Source of the DNA: Oceanobacillus sp. HTM 045
Lineage (GTDB): Bacteria > Pseudomonadota > Alphaproteobacteria > Rhodobacterales > Rhodobacteraceae
Length of the DNA: 64,000 bases
NCBI GenBank assembly: GCA_009733745.1
Contig: WNWL01000001.1
Location: 806,001-870,000, forward strand
Direction: 5' to 3'
The notes beneath the pieces were generated by a model. It did no database searches. It was not told the DNA's origin and was given only the letters and a program-made list of their open reading frames with translations. The translations under genes were made by a program, and so were the position numbers. Each line of letters opens with the position of its first letter. Position 1 is the first letter of the stretch. Below, piece by piece: positions 1 to 8,783 of this stretch.

Positions 1-383
1 GCGGCGCTCTGGTAGGTCATCGACCGGTCGATCGTCTCGGCGATCGCGCGCGGCGTGACGGTGACAAGCAGCATGCCCGAGCCGTCGAGCATGGGCGCCG
101 CCTGGATGTCCACCAGCCGGTCCGGCAGACGCGGCCAGGAAAAATCGACGTTGTATTCCGAGAGGTTGTTGCCCTTGCCCGCGGCCTGCCGTAGCAGGTC
201 GGCGATGCGGCTGTCCTCACCGAGCATGTCGAACAGGTTGCGCTTCGTGAGCGTCCGGGCGCTCGACTGGAGGAACGCCTCGGCCGCACTGTTCACGGCA
301 CCGATCGCGCCATCGGGCGAGGCGAGGAAGGCCGGGTTCGGCAGGCTGTTCCAGAGCAGTTCGAAATCCGGCGCTCCCGTCAT
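1..383 (-). CDS. ntrB: Nitrogen regulation sensor kinase NtrB, N-terminal part (cut by window edge)
   Basis: Only the first 127 or so residues are in the window. They form a PAS-like sensor domain, opening MTGAPDFELLWNSLPNP, followed by the ASPDGAIGAVNSAAEAFL core. In the family, NtrB autophosphorylates and controls the NtrC response regulator according to PII signalling; the kinase core would lie beyond the left edge. The start ATG overlaps the stop of the upstream dus gene by four bases (ATGA), the translational coupling typical of the nifR3-ntrB pair of Rhodobacterales. The identification rests on the PAS segment plus this conserved neighbour, because no catalytic motif is visible. Confidence 0.8.
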   Translation of the reverse strand, partial: MTGAPDFELLWNSLPNPAFLASPDGAIGAVNSAAEAFLQSSARTLTKRNLFDMLGEDSRIADLLRQAAGKGNNLSEYNVDFSWPRLPDRLVDIQAAPMLDGSGMLLVTVTPRAIAETIDRSMTYQSA

Positions 384-1372
384 GCCGCCTCCTTCATGCC
401 CGCGGCGCCGAGGTCCGGAACCTCCGACCGGATCATCGCCCGTACCCTGTTCGGGTCGCTTTCCCGCACGAGGCGCGCACGCAACGCTGCCGCGTCCGGA
501 TAGTCTTCCAGATACCATGTCAGATGCTTCCTGGCGGTGCGGACCCCGAGGTCCGTGTCGTAGAACGCGAGCTGTCGCTCGTAGTGTTCGAGAATGAGAT
601 CCGCGAAGGCTTCTCCCCGAGGGCGCGCCGGCGCGGGGCGGCCCGTGAGGGCGGCGGCGATTTCGGCGAGGAGCCAGGGGCGGCCCTGTGCGCCGCGGCC
701 GATCATGACTCCGGCGGCGCCGGAGAGGCGCAGGGCCTCCCGCGCGCTCGCCGGGGTGACAATGTCCCCGTTGGTGACAACGGGAACGGTGACATTTTCC
801 ACGACGTGACGCACCGCCGCCCAGTCGGCCCGGCCCTTGTAGAACTGCTGCCGCGTGCGGCCGTGAATCACGATCATCCGCACGCCCGCCTCCTCCGCCC
901 GGCGGGCGATCTCGGGCGCGTTTAGGCAGTCGTGGTCCCACCCGAGCCGCATCTTCAGCGTCACCGGCACGGAGACCGCGTTCACGGTCGCCTCGATCAG
1001 CGAAAGCGCATGGTCCGGATCGCGCATCAGCGCCGAGCCGGAGGCGCCGTTCGTGACCTTCTTTGCCGGGCAGCCCATGTTGATGTCGATCACGCGGGCG
1101 CCGTTGCCCTCGAGCATCCGTGCGGCCTCGGCCATCCAGCGCGCTTCGCGCCCTGCGATCTGCACCGAGGTGCGGGCATCGCCCGCCGCAAGCTCCGCCC
1201 GGGCGCGGGTGGAGGGGCGCGCATTGACCATGTCCTCGCTGGCCACCATCTCGCTCACGACCAGTCCCGCGCCGAAACGAAGAACCATGCTCCGGAACGG
1301 CAGGTCCGTAATCCCTGCCATCGGAGCGAGCAGAACAGGAGGATTGATCGATAATTCACCCAGCGAGATCAC
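380..1372 (-). CDS. dusB: tRNA-dihydrouridine synthase (NifR3/DusB type)
   Basis: FMN-dependent enzyme that reduces uridine to dihydrouridine in the tRNA D-loop. Visible motifs are the N-terminal FMN-binding PPVLLAPMAGITDLPFR, the catalytic-cysteine segment INMGCPAKKVTNG, LKMRLGWD, the HGRTRQQFYKG loop and the phosphate-binding GVMIGRGAQGRPWLL. I chose the GTG at 1372 because family members begin a few residues before the SLGEL-NPP-LLAPMAG core; this gives 330 aa, close to the family length. An in-frame ATG at 1438 would add 22 unconserved residues and leave only 47 bp to the divergent ispDF. The gene precedes ntrB with a four-base overlap, as in the classical nifR3-ntrB operon. Confidence 0.93.
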   Translation of the reverse strand: MISLGELSINPPVLLAPMAGITDLPFRSMVLRFGAGLVVSEMVASEDMVNARPSTRARAELAAGDARTSVQIAGREARWMAEAARMLEGNGARVIDINMGCPAKKVTNGASGSALMRDPDHALSLIEATVNAVSVPVTLKMRLGWDHDCLNAPEIARRAEEAGVRMIVIHGRTRQQFYKGRADWAAVRHVVENVTVPVVTNGDIVTPASAREALRLSGAAGVMIGRGAQGRPWLLAEIAAALTGRPAPARPRGEAFADLILEHYERQLAFYDTDLGVRTARKHLTWYLEDYPDAAALRARLVRESDPNRVRAMIRSEVPDLGAAGMKEAA

Positions 1373-1485
1373 GTCCGTGCCCGATGATTGTGCATTTGCG
1401 GGAGTTTTATCCAGTCCCCTTGCGGCATACAAGAGCATCCGGCTAGGAGGAAGCGCGTTCGACAGGCAGGGCGGGAAAATCGGTG

Positions 1486-2658
1486 ATGCAGGGAGCAGCC
1501 GTGATCATCGTTGCCGCGGGCAAGGGCCTGCGGATGGGCACTCCCGTTCCGAAGCAATATCTCGACCTGCGGGGCCGAAGCGTGCTGGCGCGGACCGTAT
1601 CCTCCGCTCTCGACTGCCCGGACGTGGGGGGCGTTCTCGTCGCCATACACCCGGACTGGCGCGCGCACTACGACAAGGCGCTGGAAGGCATCGCGGATTC
1701 CCGCCTGCTGGAACCCGTTGCGGGCGGTGCGGAACGCTCTGACACGGTGCGGCTCGCGCTGGAGGCGCTGGAGCCGCTTGGCCCGGAAACCGTGCTCATC
1801 CACGACGCCGCGCGCCCCTTCGCCTCGCCCGCGCTCCACCGGGCGGTGATCGGCGCGATCCGCGACGGGCGCGGCGCGATCGCGGCGGAGCCCGTGGTCG
1901 ATGCGCTCTGGCGCGAGGCGGAGGGAGATTGCGACGCGCCGGTCCCGCGGGCCGGGCTCTGGCGCGCGCAAACGCCGCAGGGCTTCCCGTTCGAGGCGAT
2001 CCTCGCCGCGCACCGGGCGCAGGCGGGCCAGAAGGCGCTCGACGATGCCGAGGTCTACCGCCGCGCCGGGCACGCGGTCGAACTCGTTACCGGCGAGCCG
2101 GACAACTTCAAGATCACCACGGCGGCGGACATGGCCCGCGCCGAACGCATCGCAGCCGGGGAGGGCCGGATGAACATTCGCATGGGGCACGGGTTCGACG
2201 TGCACCGTTTCGAGGACGGCGATCACGTCACGCTCTGTGGCGTGCAGATCCCGCACAACCGCTCGCTCAGCGGCCATTCCGACGCCGATGTCGGGCTGCA
2301 CGCGCTGGCCGACGCGATCTACGGCGCGCTGGCGGAAGGCGATATCGGGCGGCACTTCCCGCCCTCCGACCCGCAGTGGAAGGGGGCCGACAGCTCGATC
2401 TTCCTCGCCCATGCCGGCAGGCTGGTGGCGGAACGGGGCGGCAGGATCTCCAACCTCGATGTCACCATCCTAGCCGAGCGTCCGAAGATCGGTCCGCACG
2501 CCGCCGCCATGTCGGCGCGTGTCGCGGAAATCCTCGGCATCGGCGCGGACCGGGTGAGCATCAAGGCGACGACGATGGAGCGGATGGGCTTCATCGGCCG
2601 CGAGGAAGGGCTTGGCTGCATCGCCACGGCCACTGTCATCCTCGGGGGCGCGGCATGA
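1486..2658 (+). CDS. ispDF: Bifunctional IspD/IspF (MEP pathway)
   Basis: A fused enzyme doing two steps of the MEP isoprenoid pathway. The N-terminal half (about residues 1-225) is IspD, the 2-C-methylerythritol 4-phosphate cytidylyltransferase, with AAGKGLRMG and PKQY for CTP binding and VLIHDAARPF. The C-terminal half (about 230-390, from MNIRMGHGFDVHRF) is IspF, the 2,4-cyclodiphosphate synthase, with zinc ligands in DVHRF and SGHSDADVGLHAL and the late KATTMERMGFIGR segment. The fusion is common in alphaproteobacteria. ATG at 1486 is taken as the start; a GTG sits immediately before it at 1483. The stop overlaps pgpA (ATGA), so the two are probably coupled. Confidence 0.95.
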   Translation: MQGAAVIIVAAGKGLRMGTPVPKQYLDLRGRSVLARTVSSALDCPDVGGVLVAIHPDWRAHYDKALEGIADSRLLEPVAGGAERSDTVRLALEALEPLGPETVLIHDAARPFASPALHRAVIGAIRDGRGAIAAEPVVDALWREAEGDCDAPVPRAGLWRAQTPQGFPFEAILAAHRAQAGQKALDDAEVYRRAGHAVELVTGEPDNFKITTAADMARAERIAAGEGRMNIRMGHGFDVHRFEDGDHVTLCGVQIPHNRSLSGHSDADVGLHALADAIYGALAEGDIGRHFPPSDPQWKGADSSIFLAHAGRLVAERGGRISNLDVTILAERPKIGPHAAAMSARVAEILGIGADRVSIKATTMERMGFIGREEGLGCIATATVILGGAA

Positions 2659-3215
2659 GCCCGGCCCGCACGATCGCCACGGTGGGCGGGATCGGCGACA
2701 TGCCGTTCGCGCCGGGGACCTGGGGCTCGCTGGTCGCAATCCCGCTGGCCTGGGGCCTGCATGCGCTCGGCGGGTTCGTGCTCGTGCTCATGGCCACCTG
2801 CGTCCTGTTCGTGGCCGGTCTCTGGGCGACACGTGCCTACCTGGCCGGTCGGTTGGAGGACCCGTCCGAGGTGGTGATCGACGAGGTGGTGGGGATGCTG
2901 ATCGCCCTCTGGCCGCTCTCCTTCGGGATGGATCTGCTGGTGGGGAATGTCAGGATCCCGGCAGGTATGGAAGCCTGGCCGGTCTGGATGCCGGTTCCGC
3001 AGGACTGGATCGTGCAGCAGTGGGACTTCCCGTGGCCGGGCTGGGTCATCGGCTTCTTCCTGTTCCGGTTCTTCGACATCGTGAAGCCGCCGCCGGTAAG
3101 CTGGGCCGACCGGATGAAGACGCCGCTCGGCGTGATGCTGGACGACGTTCTGGCGGGCGTTCTCGCGGCGGTGATCGCCGCGGTTGCCGCGGCCGTGGCG
3201 CATGGGTGGTTCTGA
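2655..3215 (+). CDS. pgpA: Phosphatidylglycerophosphatase A
   Basis: Membrane phosphatase that dephosphorylates phosphatidylglycerophosphate to phosphatidylglycerol. The 186-residue protein has the PgpA hallmarks: an N-terminal GIGDMPFAPGTWGS segment, the acidic SEVVIDEVVGM motif, and FFLFRFFDIVKPPPVSWADR near the end, followed by LGVMLDDVLAGVLAAV. Hydrophobic stretches near residues 20-60, 75-95 and 130-185 fit a multi-pass inner-membrane protein. It overlaps ispDF by four bases and is followed after 2 bp by the cinA-domain gene, so it lies within one operon. Confidence 0.93.
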   Translation: MSPARTIATVGGIGDMPFAPGTWGSLVAIPLAWGLHALGGFVLVLMATCVLFVAGLWATRAYLAGRLEDPSEVVIDEVVGMLIALWPLSFGMDLLVGNVRIPAGMEAWPVWMPVPQDWIVQQWDFPWPGWVIGFFLFRFFDIVKPPPVSWADRMKTPLGVMLDDVLAGVLAAVIAAVAAAVAHGWF

Positions 3216-3217
3216 CG

Positions 3218-3700
3218 ATGGATGAGGCGGCAGTGGCGGTGCTCGAAGCCTGCAAGGCGCGCGGGCTTATGGTGGCGACGGCGGAGAGCTGCACCGGCGG
3301 GATGGTCGCGGCGCGGCTGACCGACATTCCCGGCTCTTCCGCCGTGGTGGACAGGGGCTTCGTGACCTACTCCAACGAGGCCAAGCACGACATGCTGGGC
3401 GTGCCGATGGCGCTGATCGAGGCGCATGGCGCGGTCTCCGAGGAGGTCGCGCGGGCCATGGCAGAAGGCGCCCTTGCCCGGTCCCGCGCCGGCATCGCGG
3501 TTGCCGTCACCGGGATCGCCGGGCCCGGCGGGGAGACGCCGACCAAGCCCGAGGGGCTGGTGCATTTCGCCTGCGCGGGCGAGGGCCGCGAGACGGTGCA
3601 CGAGCGGCACGAGTTCGGCGCGCGCGGGCGCGGCGCGGTGCGTGAGGCATCGGTGCAGGTGGCGCTCCGCATGTTGCTGGCCGCGGCCGAGGCGGGATGA
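3218..3700 (+). CDS. CinA C-terminal-domain protein, NMN amidohydrolase (PncC) type
   Basis: A stand-alone CinA C-terminal domain of 160 aa. In the family it hydrolyses nicotinamide mononucleotide to nicotinic acid mononucleotide, salvaging pyridine nucleotides. The diagnostic motifs are ATAESCTGGMVAARLTD at the N-terminus with the catalytic serine, GFVTYSNEAK, GAVSEEVARAMAEGA and AVAVTGIAGPGG. The N-terminal competence-type domain of full CinA is absent, which is usual in this operon in Rhodobacterales. The start ATG is 2 bp after pgpA, and the stop overlaps the next gene (ATGA). Confidence 0.9.
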   Translation: MDEAAVAVLEACKARGLMVATAESCTGGMVAARLTDIPGSSAVVDRGFVTYSNEAKHDMLGVPMALIEAHGAVSEEVARAMAEGALARSRAGIAVAVTGIAGPGGETPTKPEGLVHFACAGEGRETVHERHEFGARGRGAVREASVQVALRMLLAAAEAG

Positions 3701-4293
3701 CCGCCCTGCCCCGCGACGCGTCCGCCGAGATGCTCGCGCGCTGCTGGGACCTACTGGAGCAGGCGGCAAGCGACCGGCGCGCGGCGATGCATCTCGTGCA
3801 TGTCGCGACCGTGGGGCTCGATGGCGCGCCGCAGGTGCGGGCGGTGGTTCTGCGCGGCGTCGACCGGGCGGCAGGCACGGTCCGGTTCCACACCGACGCG
3901 CGGTCGGCCAAGGTCGCGGAGATCCTCGCCGAGCCGCGGGTGACGGTGCATGGCTACGACCCGGAAGCGCGGGTCCAGCTGCGGTTGCACGGCGTGGCGA
4001 CGCTTCATGCCGACGACGCGCTGGCCGATGCCTCGTGGGCGGAGAGCGCGAACGCGTCGCGGGTCTGCTACCGCGGGGCGCATGGCCCGGGCACGCCGCT
4101 GGAGGCGCCGGAGGCGGCGGACCCGGGCGAGGCCGAGCGCCGGCCCGCCGATCCGGACGCGGGGCGGGAGCACTTCCGCGCCGTCCTCGTCACGGTGGAG
4201 CGGTTCGAATGGCTCCACCTCGCGCATGGCGGCCACAGGCGGGCCGTGCATGTACGGGAAACGGGCTGGCAGGGCCGCTGGCTGGCGCCGTAA
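3697..4293 (+). CDS. Pyridoxamine 5'-phosphate oxidase-family flavoprotein
   Basis: A 198-aa split-barrel FMN protein of the PNPOx family. Seen: HLVHVATVGLDGAPQVRAVV (first strands, FMN phosphate region), RFHTDARSAKVAEILAEPRV (the R-T-x-x-S-x-K type segment of the family), and the C-terminal WLHLAHGGHRRAVHVRE with WQGRWLAP at the end. The pattern is close to PNPOx-like proteins that lack firm pyridoxamine oxidase assignment, so I do not call it pdxH. It overlaps the cinA-domain gene by four bases and is the last gene of the rightward operon that begins at ispDF. Confidence 0.82.
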   Translation: MTALPRDASAEMLARCWDLLEQAASDRRAAMHLVHVATVGLDGAPQVRAVVLRGVDRAAGTVRFHTDARSAKVAEILAEPRVTVHGYDPEARVQLRLHGVATLHADDALADASWAESANASRVCYRGAHGPGTPLEAPEAADPGEAERRPADPDAGREHFRAVLVTVERFEWLHLAHGGHRRAVHVRETGWQGRWLAP

Positions 4294-4311
4294 GAGCCGC
4301 TGCCCGAGGCG

Positions 4312-4770
4312 CTATTGCGGGTAATAGGTGAAGCAGTCGCCCCGCCCCGGATAGGCGGCGAAGAGCTGGTCGTACATCTCCTGCACCTCCTGCCGGGTGA
4401 ACTTCTCCACCGTCGAGATGTAGCAGGCGGCGTGCTCGCAGATGCGCCCGGCCTCGACGATCACGCGGCCCTCCTCCTCCAGCGTCGCGGCGAACGGGCC
4501 TTCGGCGTAGATCGGGCGGTTGTAGCTGTAGAGGCGGAACAGCATGACGGCGTCGCGGCCGTCGAGCGGGGTGATGCCGAACTCCATGCGGCCCATTTCG
4601 CCGGCCTGGATGATCTCGATGTAGCGGATGCCGCCATCGTCGGAATGGGTGATGGCGCTGGTGCCCTCGGTGGAGGGCACGTCGAGATAGCACTCCTCCA
4701 CCGACGGCCCGGCATGAGCTTGCGCGGCGGCGAGGAGGAGGGTGAGGGCGGCAAGGGGGATGGGGCGCAT
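4312..4770 (-). CDS. Secreted protein of unknown function
   Basis: Not recognised. A 152-aa protein with a clear Sec signal peptide (MRPIPLAALTLLLAAAQAHA, cleavage near residue 20), then a mature domain rich in acidic residues with Cys at about 25, 127, 132 and 147 that could form disulfides in the periplasm. The start at 4770 is supported by a GGAGAG ribosome site 6 bases upstream. It is convergent with the flavoprotein gene (18 bp gap) and lies downstream of the COQ10/RatA-like gene on the same strand. No motif indicates an enzyme. Confidence 0.75.
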   Translation of the reverse strand: MRPIPLAALTLLLAAAQAHAGPSVEECYLDVPSTEGTSAITHSDDGGIRYIEIIQAGEMGRMEFGITPLDGRDAVMLFRLYSYNRPIYAEGPFAATLEEEGRVIVEAGRICEHAACYISTVEKFTRQEVQEMYDQLFAAYPGRGDCFTYYPQ

Positions 4771-4841
4771 GACAATCTCTCCGGAATTGAAACCTGGGAG
4801 AGAGTGCCGCAGAGCGCGGGCGGCATCAAGGCGCGGGGCCG

Positions 4842-5303
4842 TCAGGCGCTCTTGACGCCGTAGAGCTGCTCCGCCCGGCTCTCGAAGGCGCGCACGATCC
4901 GGCGCATCGCCTCGTTGAACACGACGCCGATGATGGCCTGCAGGGTGCGGGACTTGAACTCGAAGTCGACGAAGAATTCGACCTCGCACTCGGTCTCGGA
5001 GACGGGGCGGAAGTACCAGTGGTTGTTGAGATACCGGAACGGCCCGTCAAGATACTGCACGTCGATCTTCTGTTCCGCCGGGCGGAGCGTGACGCGGCTG
5101 CCGAAGCGCTCGCGGAAGACCTTGAAGGAGATCACCAGGTCGGCGTCCACCACCTCCACGCCGGGGGCGGTCTCCTTGCGGCCGCGGATGCGCGCGGCGG
5201 CGCACCAGGGCAGGAACTCGGGATAGGACGCCACGTCGGCTACCAGGGCGAACATCTCGGATGCGCTGTAGGGCAAGCGCCGTTTCTCGGCATGTGTCGG
5301 CAT
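4842..5303 (-). CDS. COQ10/RatA-family START-domain protein
   Basis: A 153-aa SRPBCC/START-like protein of the group that includes mitochondrial coenzyme Q-binding COQ10 and bacterial RatA. Seen: the N-terminal SASEMFALVADVASYPEFLPWC motif that defines the family, then VDADLVISFKVFRERF, YLDGPFRYLNNHW, and the C-terminal helix TLQAIIGVVFNEAMRRIVRAFE. In an alphaproteobacterium with a ubiquinone respiratory chain a role in quinone binding is likely. The RatA toxin name is historical and is not implied here. The start at 5303 (MPTHAEKRRLPYSASEMF) matches family N-termini. The gene commonly neighbours lipA in Rhodobacterales; here 1.7 kb separates them. Confidence 0.88.
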   Translation of the reverse strand: MPTHAEKRRLPYSASEMFALVADVASYPEFLPWCAAARIRGRKETAPGVEVVDADLVISFKVFRERFGSRVTLRPAEQKIDVQYLDGPFRYLNNHWYFRPVSETECEVEFFVDFEFKSRTLQAIIGVVFNEAMRRIVRAFESRAEQLYGVKSA

Positions 5304-5450
5304 GTACTCCGCCGGACTCCCTTGCGGCTCTGGCACGATTCCGGGTGTCTGCACCCGCTCGGCAGGTGGTTATCCGAGCGAAAATGTCCAGTAAAGCCAC
5401 GCGAGCGTGTGACGATTTGACCGGAGCGCGGCCCCTCGCCCCGCAGGACC

Positions 5451-5927
5451 TCACTCCGGCGGGCAGAACCCCTCCTCGTAAGCCATGATCTGCAGGTACT
5501 TCGCGTCGCGACTCTGCACCGCGCGGGTCCGCAACATGGGGCCGGCCTTGGGCGGGCCGAGGCGGAGGGTGAAGTCGCTGTCGATCAGCACCAGCACGTC
5601 GACCGCGCGGTAGGGGTCGTATTCCGAGGGTTCCATCCCGAGCACCGCGGGATCCACCGCGACGGAGGCCATCGCCGCGATCTGGCCGCCGCACGCCTCC
5701 ACCACCAGCGCCTTTTCCGGCCCGCCGACCCACTGGCAGGGCGCGTCGCCGGGCAGGTCGGCGGCGTCGTACTGGGTGAGCATGTCCGGGTCGGTGGCGC
5801 GGAGCGTGCAGCGCGTTCCCGGCTCGATGCAGACCTCGTGGAACCCCAGCTGCGCGCAGGGCGTTTCTCCGAGGGCGGTCTGCGCCTGCATCAGCACGAG
5901 GACGGCAGCGGCGAAGGGTCGCTTCAT
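5451..5927 (-). CDS. Secreted cysteine-rich protein of unknown function
   Basis: Not recognised. 158 aa with a Sec signal peptide (hydrophobic residues 4-19, cleavage near ALGETP). The mature part has six cysteines spaced along the chain (ETPC, HEVC, TRC, APC, EAC, GFC), suggesting disulfide bonds in the periplasm. An AGGAGG ribosome site lies 7 bases before the ATG at 5927. It is divergent from the ABC membrane-domain gene that begins 68 bp away. It has no sequence resemblance I can see to the other small secreted proteins of the window beyond the shared export signal and Cys content. Confidence 0.75.
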   Translation of the reverse strand: MKRPFAAAVLVLMQAQTALGETPCAQLGFHEVCIEPGTRCTLRATDPDMLTQYDAADLPGDAPCQWVGGPEKALVVEACGGQIAAMASVAVDPAVLGMEPSEYDPYRAVDVLVLIDSDFTLRLGPPKAGPMLRTRAVQSRDAKYLQIMAYEEGFCPPE

Positions 5928-5994
5928 GGTGGAGCCTCCTGCCCCAACTCTATCCCGGGACACGCGCCCGGAACAGGAGAGAGACGCGAGGCCG

Positions 5995-6927
5995 ATGACG
6001 GAGCACCCCTTCGAGACGCCGCTGGAGATCGAACGCACCGGCGACGACACGCCCGCCGGATCGGTCTGGGGCTATGCGTGGCGGATGACCGGCTGGCACC
6101 AGGTCGGCGCGGGGCTGGTGGCGATCCTCGTCGCCGGGCTCAGCCTGGCGCCGGTGGAGCTGCAGCGGCGGATCGTGGACGACGCGCTGGCGGAACAGTC
6201 GCTCGACCTGCTCATCATCCTCGGGGCGATCTATCTCGGCGTGGTGGTCGCGCTGCAGCTCGTGAAGTTCGGCCTCGGGCTCTACCAGGGCTGGCTCGGA
6301 GAGAGCACGGCGGCCTATACGCGGCGCCACCTTGCCGAGATCCACGCCCGGCGCGACAGCCGGAACCCGGGCGAGGCGGTCTCGATCATCGGGGCGGAGG
6401 TGGACAAGCTCGCGGGCTTCGTCGGCGGTGCGCCGAGCCAGGCGGCGAGCAACCTCGCGCTGCTGCTGGGCACGGTCGCCTATTTCTTCGTGATCGAGCC
6501 GCGGATCGCGCTGCTGAGCCTCGTCTTGCTGGCGCCGCAGGCGATCCTGACGCCCTTCCTCCAGCGCCGCCTCAACCGGCTGGTGGAGAAGCGCCTCGGC
6601 CTGATGCGGGCCTTCGGCGACCGGGTCTCCGAAGGCGCGGCGGAGGATGCGCCGGAGATCGGGCAGATCTTCTCCAACCGGGTGCGGTTCTACGCGTGGA
6701 AGTTCCTGCTCAAGGGACTGCTGAACTTCCTCAACGCGCTGGCGCCGCTGACGGTGCTGGTGTTCGGCGGCTGGCTGGTGATCGAGGGCGAGACGACGGT
6801 GGGCGTTCTGGTCGCCTTCGTCTCGGGCTTCGAGCGGGTCTCCGGCCCGATCCGGCAGCTGATCGCCTTCTACCGCGAAGCGGCGCAGGCGGAGGTGCAG
6901 CACGCGATGATCGCGAAATGGATGTGA
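5995..6927 (+). CDS. ABC-transporter transmembrane-domain protein without ATPase domain
   Basis: A 310-aa membrane protein matching the six-helix transmembrane module of ABC exporters: LVAILVAGLSLAPVELQRRI (helix 1), LLIILGAIYLGVVVALQLVK (helix 2), the coupling-region EIHARRDSRNPGEAVSIIGA, two helices around residues 145-185, and the last pair around 235-285. It ends at residue 310 where a nucleotide-binding domain would normally begin; no Walker A, signature or Walker B motif follows in any frame before lipA. It may pair with an ATPase encoded elsewhere or use its helices for another purpose. The substrate is unknown. The ATG at 5995 follows a GAGAGACGCGAGG stretch. Confidence 0.8.
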   Translation: MTEHPFETPLEIERTGDDTPAGSVWGYAWRMTGWHQVGAGLVAILVAGLSLAPVELQRRIVDDALAEQSLDLLIILGAIYLGVVVALQLVKFGLGLYQGWLGESTAAYTRRHLAEIHARRDSRNPGEAVSIIGAEVDKLAGFVGGAPSQAASNLALLLGTVAYFFVIEPRIALLSLVLLAPQAILTPFLQRRLNRLVEKRLGLMRAFGDRVSEGAAEDAPEIGQIFSNRVRFYAWKFLLKGLLNFLNALAPLTVLVFGGWLVIEGETTVGVLVAFVSGFERVSGPIRQLIAFYREAAQAEVQHAMIAKWM

Positions 6928-6941
6928 GGCGGGTTTCAGCA

Positions 6942-6963
6942 CGGGTTGCAAGGTTGCAACCCG
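6942..6963. other. Inverted repeat between convergent genes
   Basis: A perfect 9-bp inverted repeat with a 4-base loop (CGGGTTGCA / TGCAACCCG) lies 15 bp after the ABC membrane-domain gene and 67 bp before the end of convergent lipA. There is no immediate T-run on either strand; the nearest is ACTGTTTTC about 10 bases on. It is therefore at best a weak or factor-assisted transcription end. Confidence 0.4.
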
Positions 6964-7029
6964 CGTAACTCACTGTTTTCAAGTGATAAAAGTGTTAACG
7001 GTGTAAGCCGGGCGGCAGGAGCGGCTTCC

Positions 7030-8019
7030 TCACCCTTGCCCGAGCTGGCGCAGGCGCGCCTCGCGGAGCCGCTCGAAATCGGCCCCGGCGTGATAGCTGG
7101 AGCGGGTCAGCGGCGTCGCCGAGACCATCAGGAAGCCCTTGGCATAGGCCGCCTGTTCGTAGGCCTTGAACTCCTCCGGCGTGACGTAGCGGTCCACCGC
7201 GTGGTGCTTGGGCGTCGGCTGGAGGTACTGGCCGATGGTCAGGAAATCGATCCCGGCGCAGCGCATGTCGTCCATCACCTGCATCACCTGCGCCCGTGTC
7301 TCGCCGAGGCCGACCATGATGCCGGACTTGGTGAAAGTGGCGGGGTCGCGCTCCTTCACCCGTTCCAGCAGGCGCAGCGAGTGGTAGTAGCGCGCGCCGG
7401 GCCGGACCTCCGGGTAGAGGCCGGGGACGGTCTCGAGGTTGTGGTTGAACACGTCCGGCTTCGCGTCGATCACCACCTCCAGCGTGCCCGGGGCGCATTT
7501 CAGGAAGTCCGGGGTCAGGATCTCGATGGTGGTGCCGGGCGCCTTGCGGCGGATCGCGCGGATGGTCTGGGCGAAATGCTCCGCACCGCCGTCTTCGAGG
7601 TCGTCGCGGTCGACGCTGGTGATCACGACGTGCTTCAGGCCGAGCTTTTCCACCGCGACGGCCACGCGGGCCGGCTCGAAGGCGTCGAGCGCGTCGGGGC
7701 GGCCGGTGGCGACGTTGCAGAAGGTGCAGCCGCGGGTGCAGATCTCGCCCATGATCATCATGGTGGCGTGGCCCTGCGACCAGCACTCGCCCACGTTCGG
7801 GCAACCGGCTTCCTCGCAGACGGTGGAGAGGCGGTTCTCCCGCATGATCCGCTTGGTCTCGGCGTAGCCGCCGCCGGAGGGGGCCTTCACGCGGATCCAG
7901 GAGGGCTTCTTCGGGCTGGCGTTGTCGCCCCGGTGCGCCTTCTCCGGATGGCGTTGGGCGCGGTCCTTCAGGTCGCGGGCGCTCTCTGGTGCGCTTTCGG
8001 GGATGCGAATGTCGGCCAT
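7030..8019 (-). CDS. lipA: Lipoyl synthase
   Basis: Radical-SAM enzyme inserting two sulfurs into protein-bound octanoyl groups to make lipoyl cofactors. At 329 aa it has normal length. Both iron-sulfur sites are intact: the auxiliary cluster motif [12 protein letters not shown] (residues about 70-81) and the radical-SAM motif [10 protein letters not shown] (about 95-104). [25 protein letters not shown], the [13 protein letters not shown] segment and the C-terminal serine of LTRSSYHA (fourth ligand of the auxiliary cluster) are also present. The start ATG at 8019 is preceded by GGAGACGACCTC. It is transcribed leftward toward the COQ10-like gene. Confidence 0.97.
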   Translation of the reverse strand: MADIRIPESAPESARDLKDRAQRHPEKAHRGDNASPKKPSWIRVKAPSGGGYAETKRIMRENRLSTVCEEAGCPNVGECWSQGHATMMIMGEICTRGCTFCNVATGRPDALDAFEPARVAVAVEKLGLKHVVITSVDRDDLEDGGAEHFAQTIRAIRRKAPGTTIEILTPDFLKCAPGTLEVVIDAKPDVFNHNLETVPGLYPEVRPGARYYHSLRLLERVKERDPATFTKSGIMVGLGETRAQVMQVMDDMRCAGIDFLTIGQYLQPTPKHHAVDRYVTPEEFKAYEQAAYAKGFLMVSATPLTRSSYHAGADFERLREARLRQLGQG

Positions 8020-8240
8020 GAGGTCGTCTCCTCGGGGGTTGGATCCTTCCTAGCGCATTTACGCCCCGGCGGGTACCCGGCGCCGGGAAAGGCGGCGTCG
8101 CGTCACATGCATGTCACGCGGCAGGTATGGCGGAAGGTTCCGCGGCAGGTTTTCGCATGATGACGGCGGGACGGCTTGCGGGCGCGGCCCGGCGGGTCCA
8201 GCCTCGGGAGACACGACTCGCGTTCTGGGAGACCCCGCCG

Positions 8241-8669
8241 ATGGATCGACGCGCATTTCTTCTCTCGGGCCTCGCGCTCGCCGCCTGCGGCGAGCAGGAC
8301 CGACCACGGGGCTACAACCTGCCGCCCGACAGCCTGCACGAGATCGGCGGGCTGGAGACGGCGCGCGGCAGCTTCCAGGGGCTGAGCGGGCACGCCACGT
8401 CGGGCACGGTCAGCGTGTTCCGCGCGCGGGGAAAGTGGTTCGTGAGCCTCGGCAAGGATTTCTCGTTCGACGGCGCGCCGGACCCGAAGGTGGCGTTCGG
8501 CGAGCAGGGCTTCAAGGCGGACGCGATCCTCGGGCCGCTGGAGGCGAACGAGGGGCCCTCGACCTACGAGGTCGAGCCGCCGCTGGACGTGGGCGACTAC
8601 ACCGAGGTCTGGCTCTGGTGCGAGGAATTCGCGGTGCCGCTGGGCATGGCGAAGCTGGAGCTGCTTTAG
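8241..8669 (+). CDS. DM13-domain lipoprotein, copy 1
   Basis: A 142-aa exported protein with a twin-arginine-like/lipoprotein N-terminus (MDRRAFLLSGLALAAC, lipobox LAAC, Cys16). The mature domain matches DM13, a small beta-sandwich module proposed to handle electron transfer: GSFQGLSGHATSGTVSVF, KWFVSLGKDFSFDGAPDPKV and EVWLWCEEFAVPLGMAKL. The conserved cysteine in WCEEF is present. A GGGAG ribosome site precedes the ATG. It lies 114 bp upstream of a paralogue in the same orientation that is very similar from the KWFVSLG motif to the C-terminus. Confidence 0.85.
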   Translation: MDRRAFLLSGLALAACGEQDRPRGYNLPPDSLHEIGGLETARGSFQGLSGHATSGTVSVFRARGKWFVSLGKDFSFDGAPDPKVAFGEQGFKADAILGPLEANEGPSTYEVEPPLDVGDYTEVWLWCEEFAVPLGMAKLELL

Positions 8670-8783
8670 GGGCCGGTTCAGGGGGCCTGTCACGCGCGCT
8701 CCCGGGCACTTGAGCAGGTGTCATTTCCCGCCGCGGAGTGGCGGGTTTAGGTCCGTTCCTGTCAAACCACCAGGAGGGGACCG

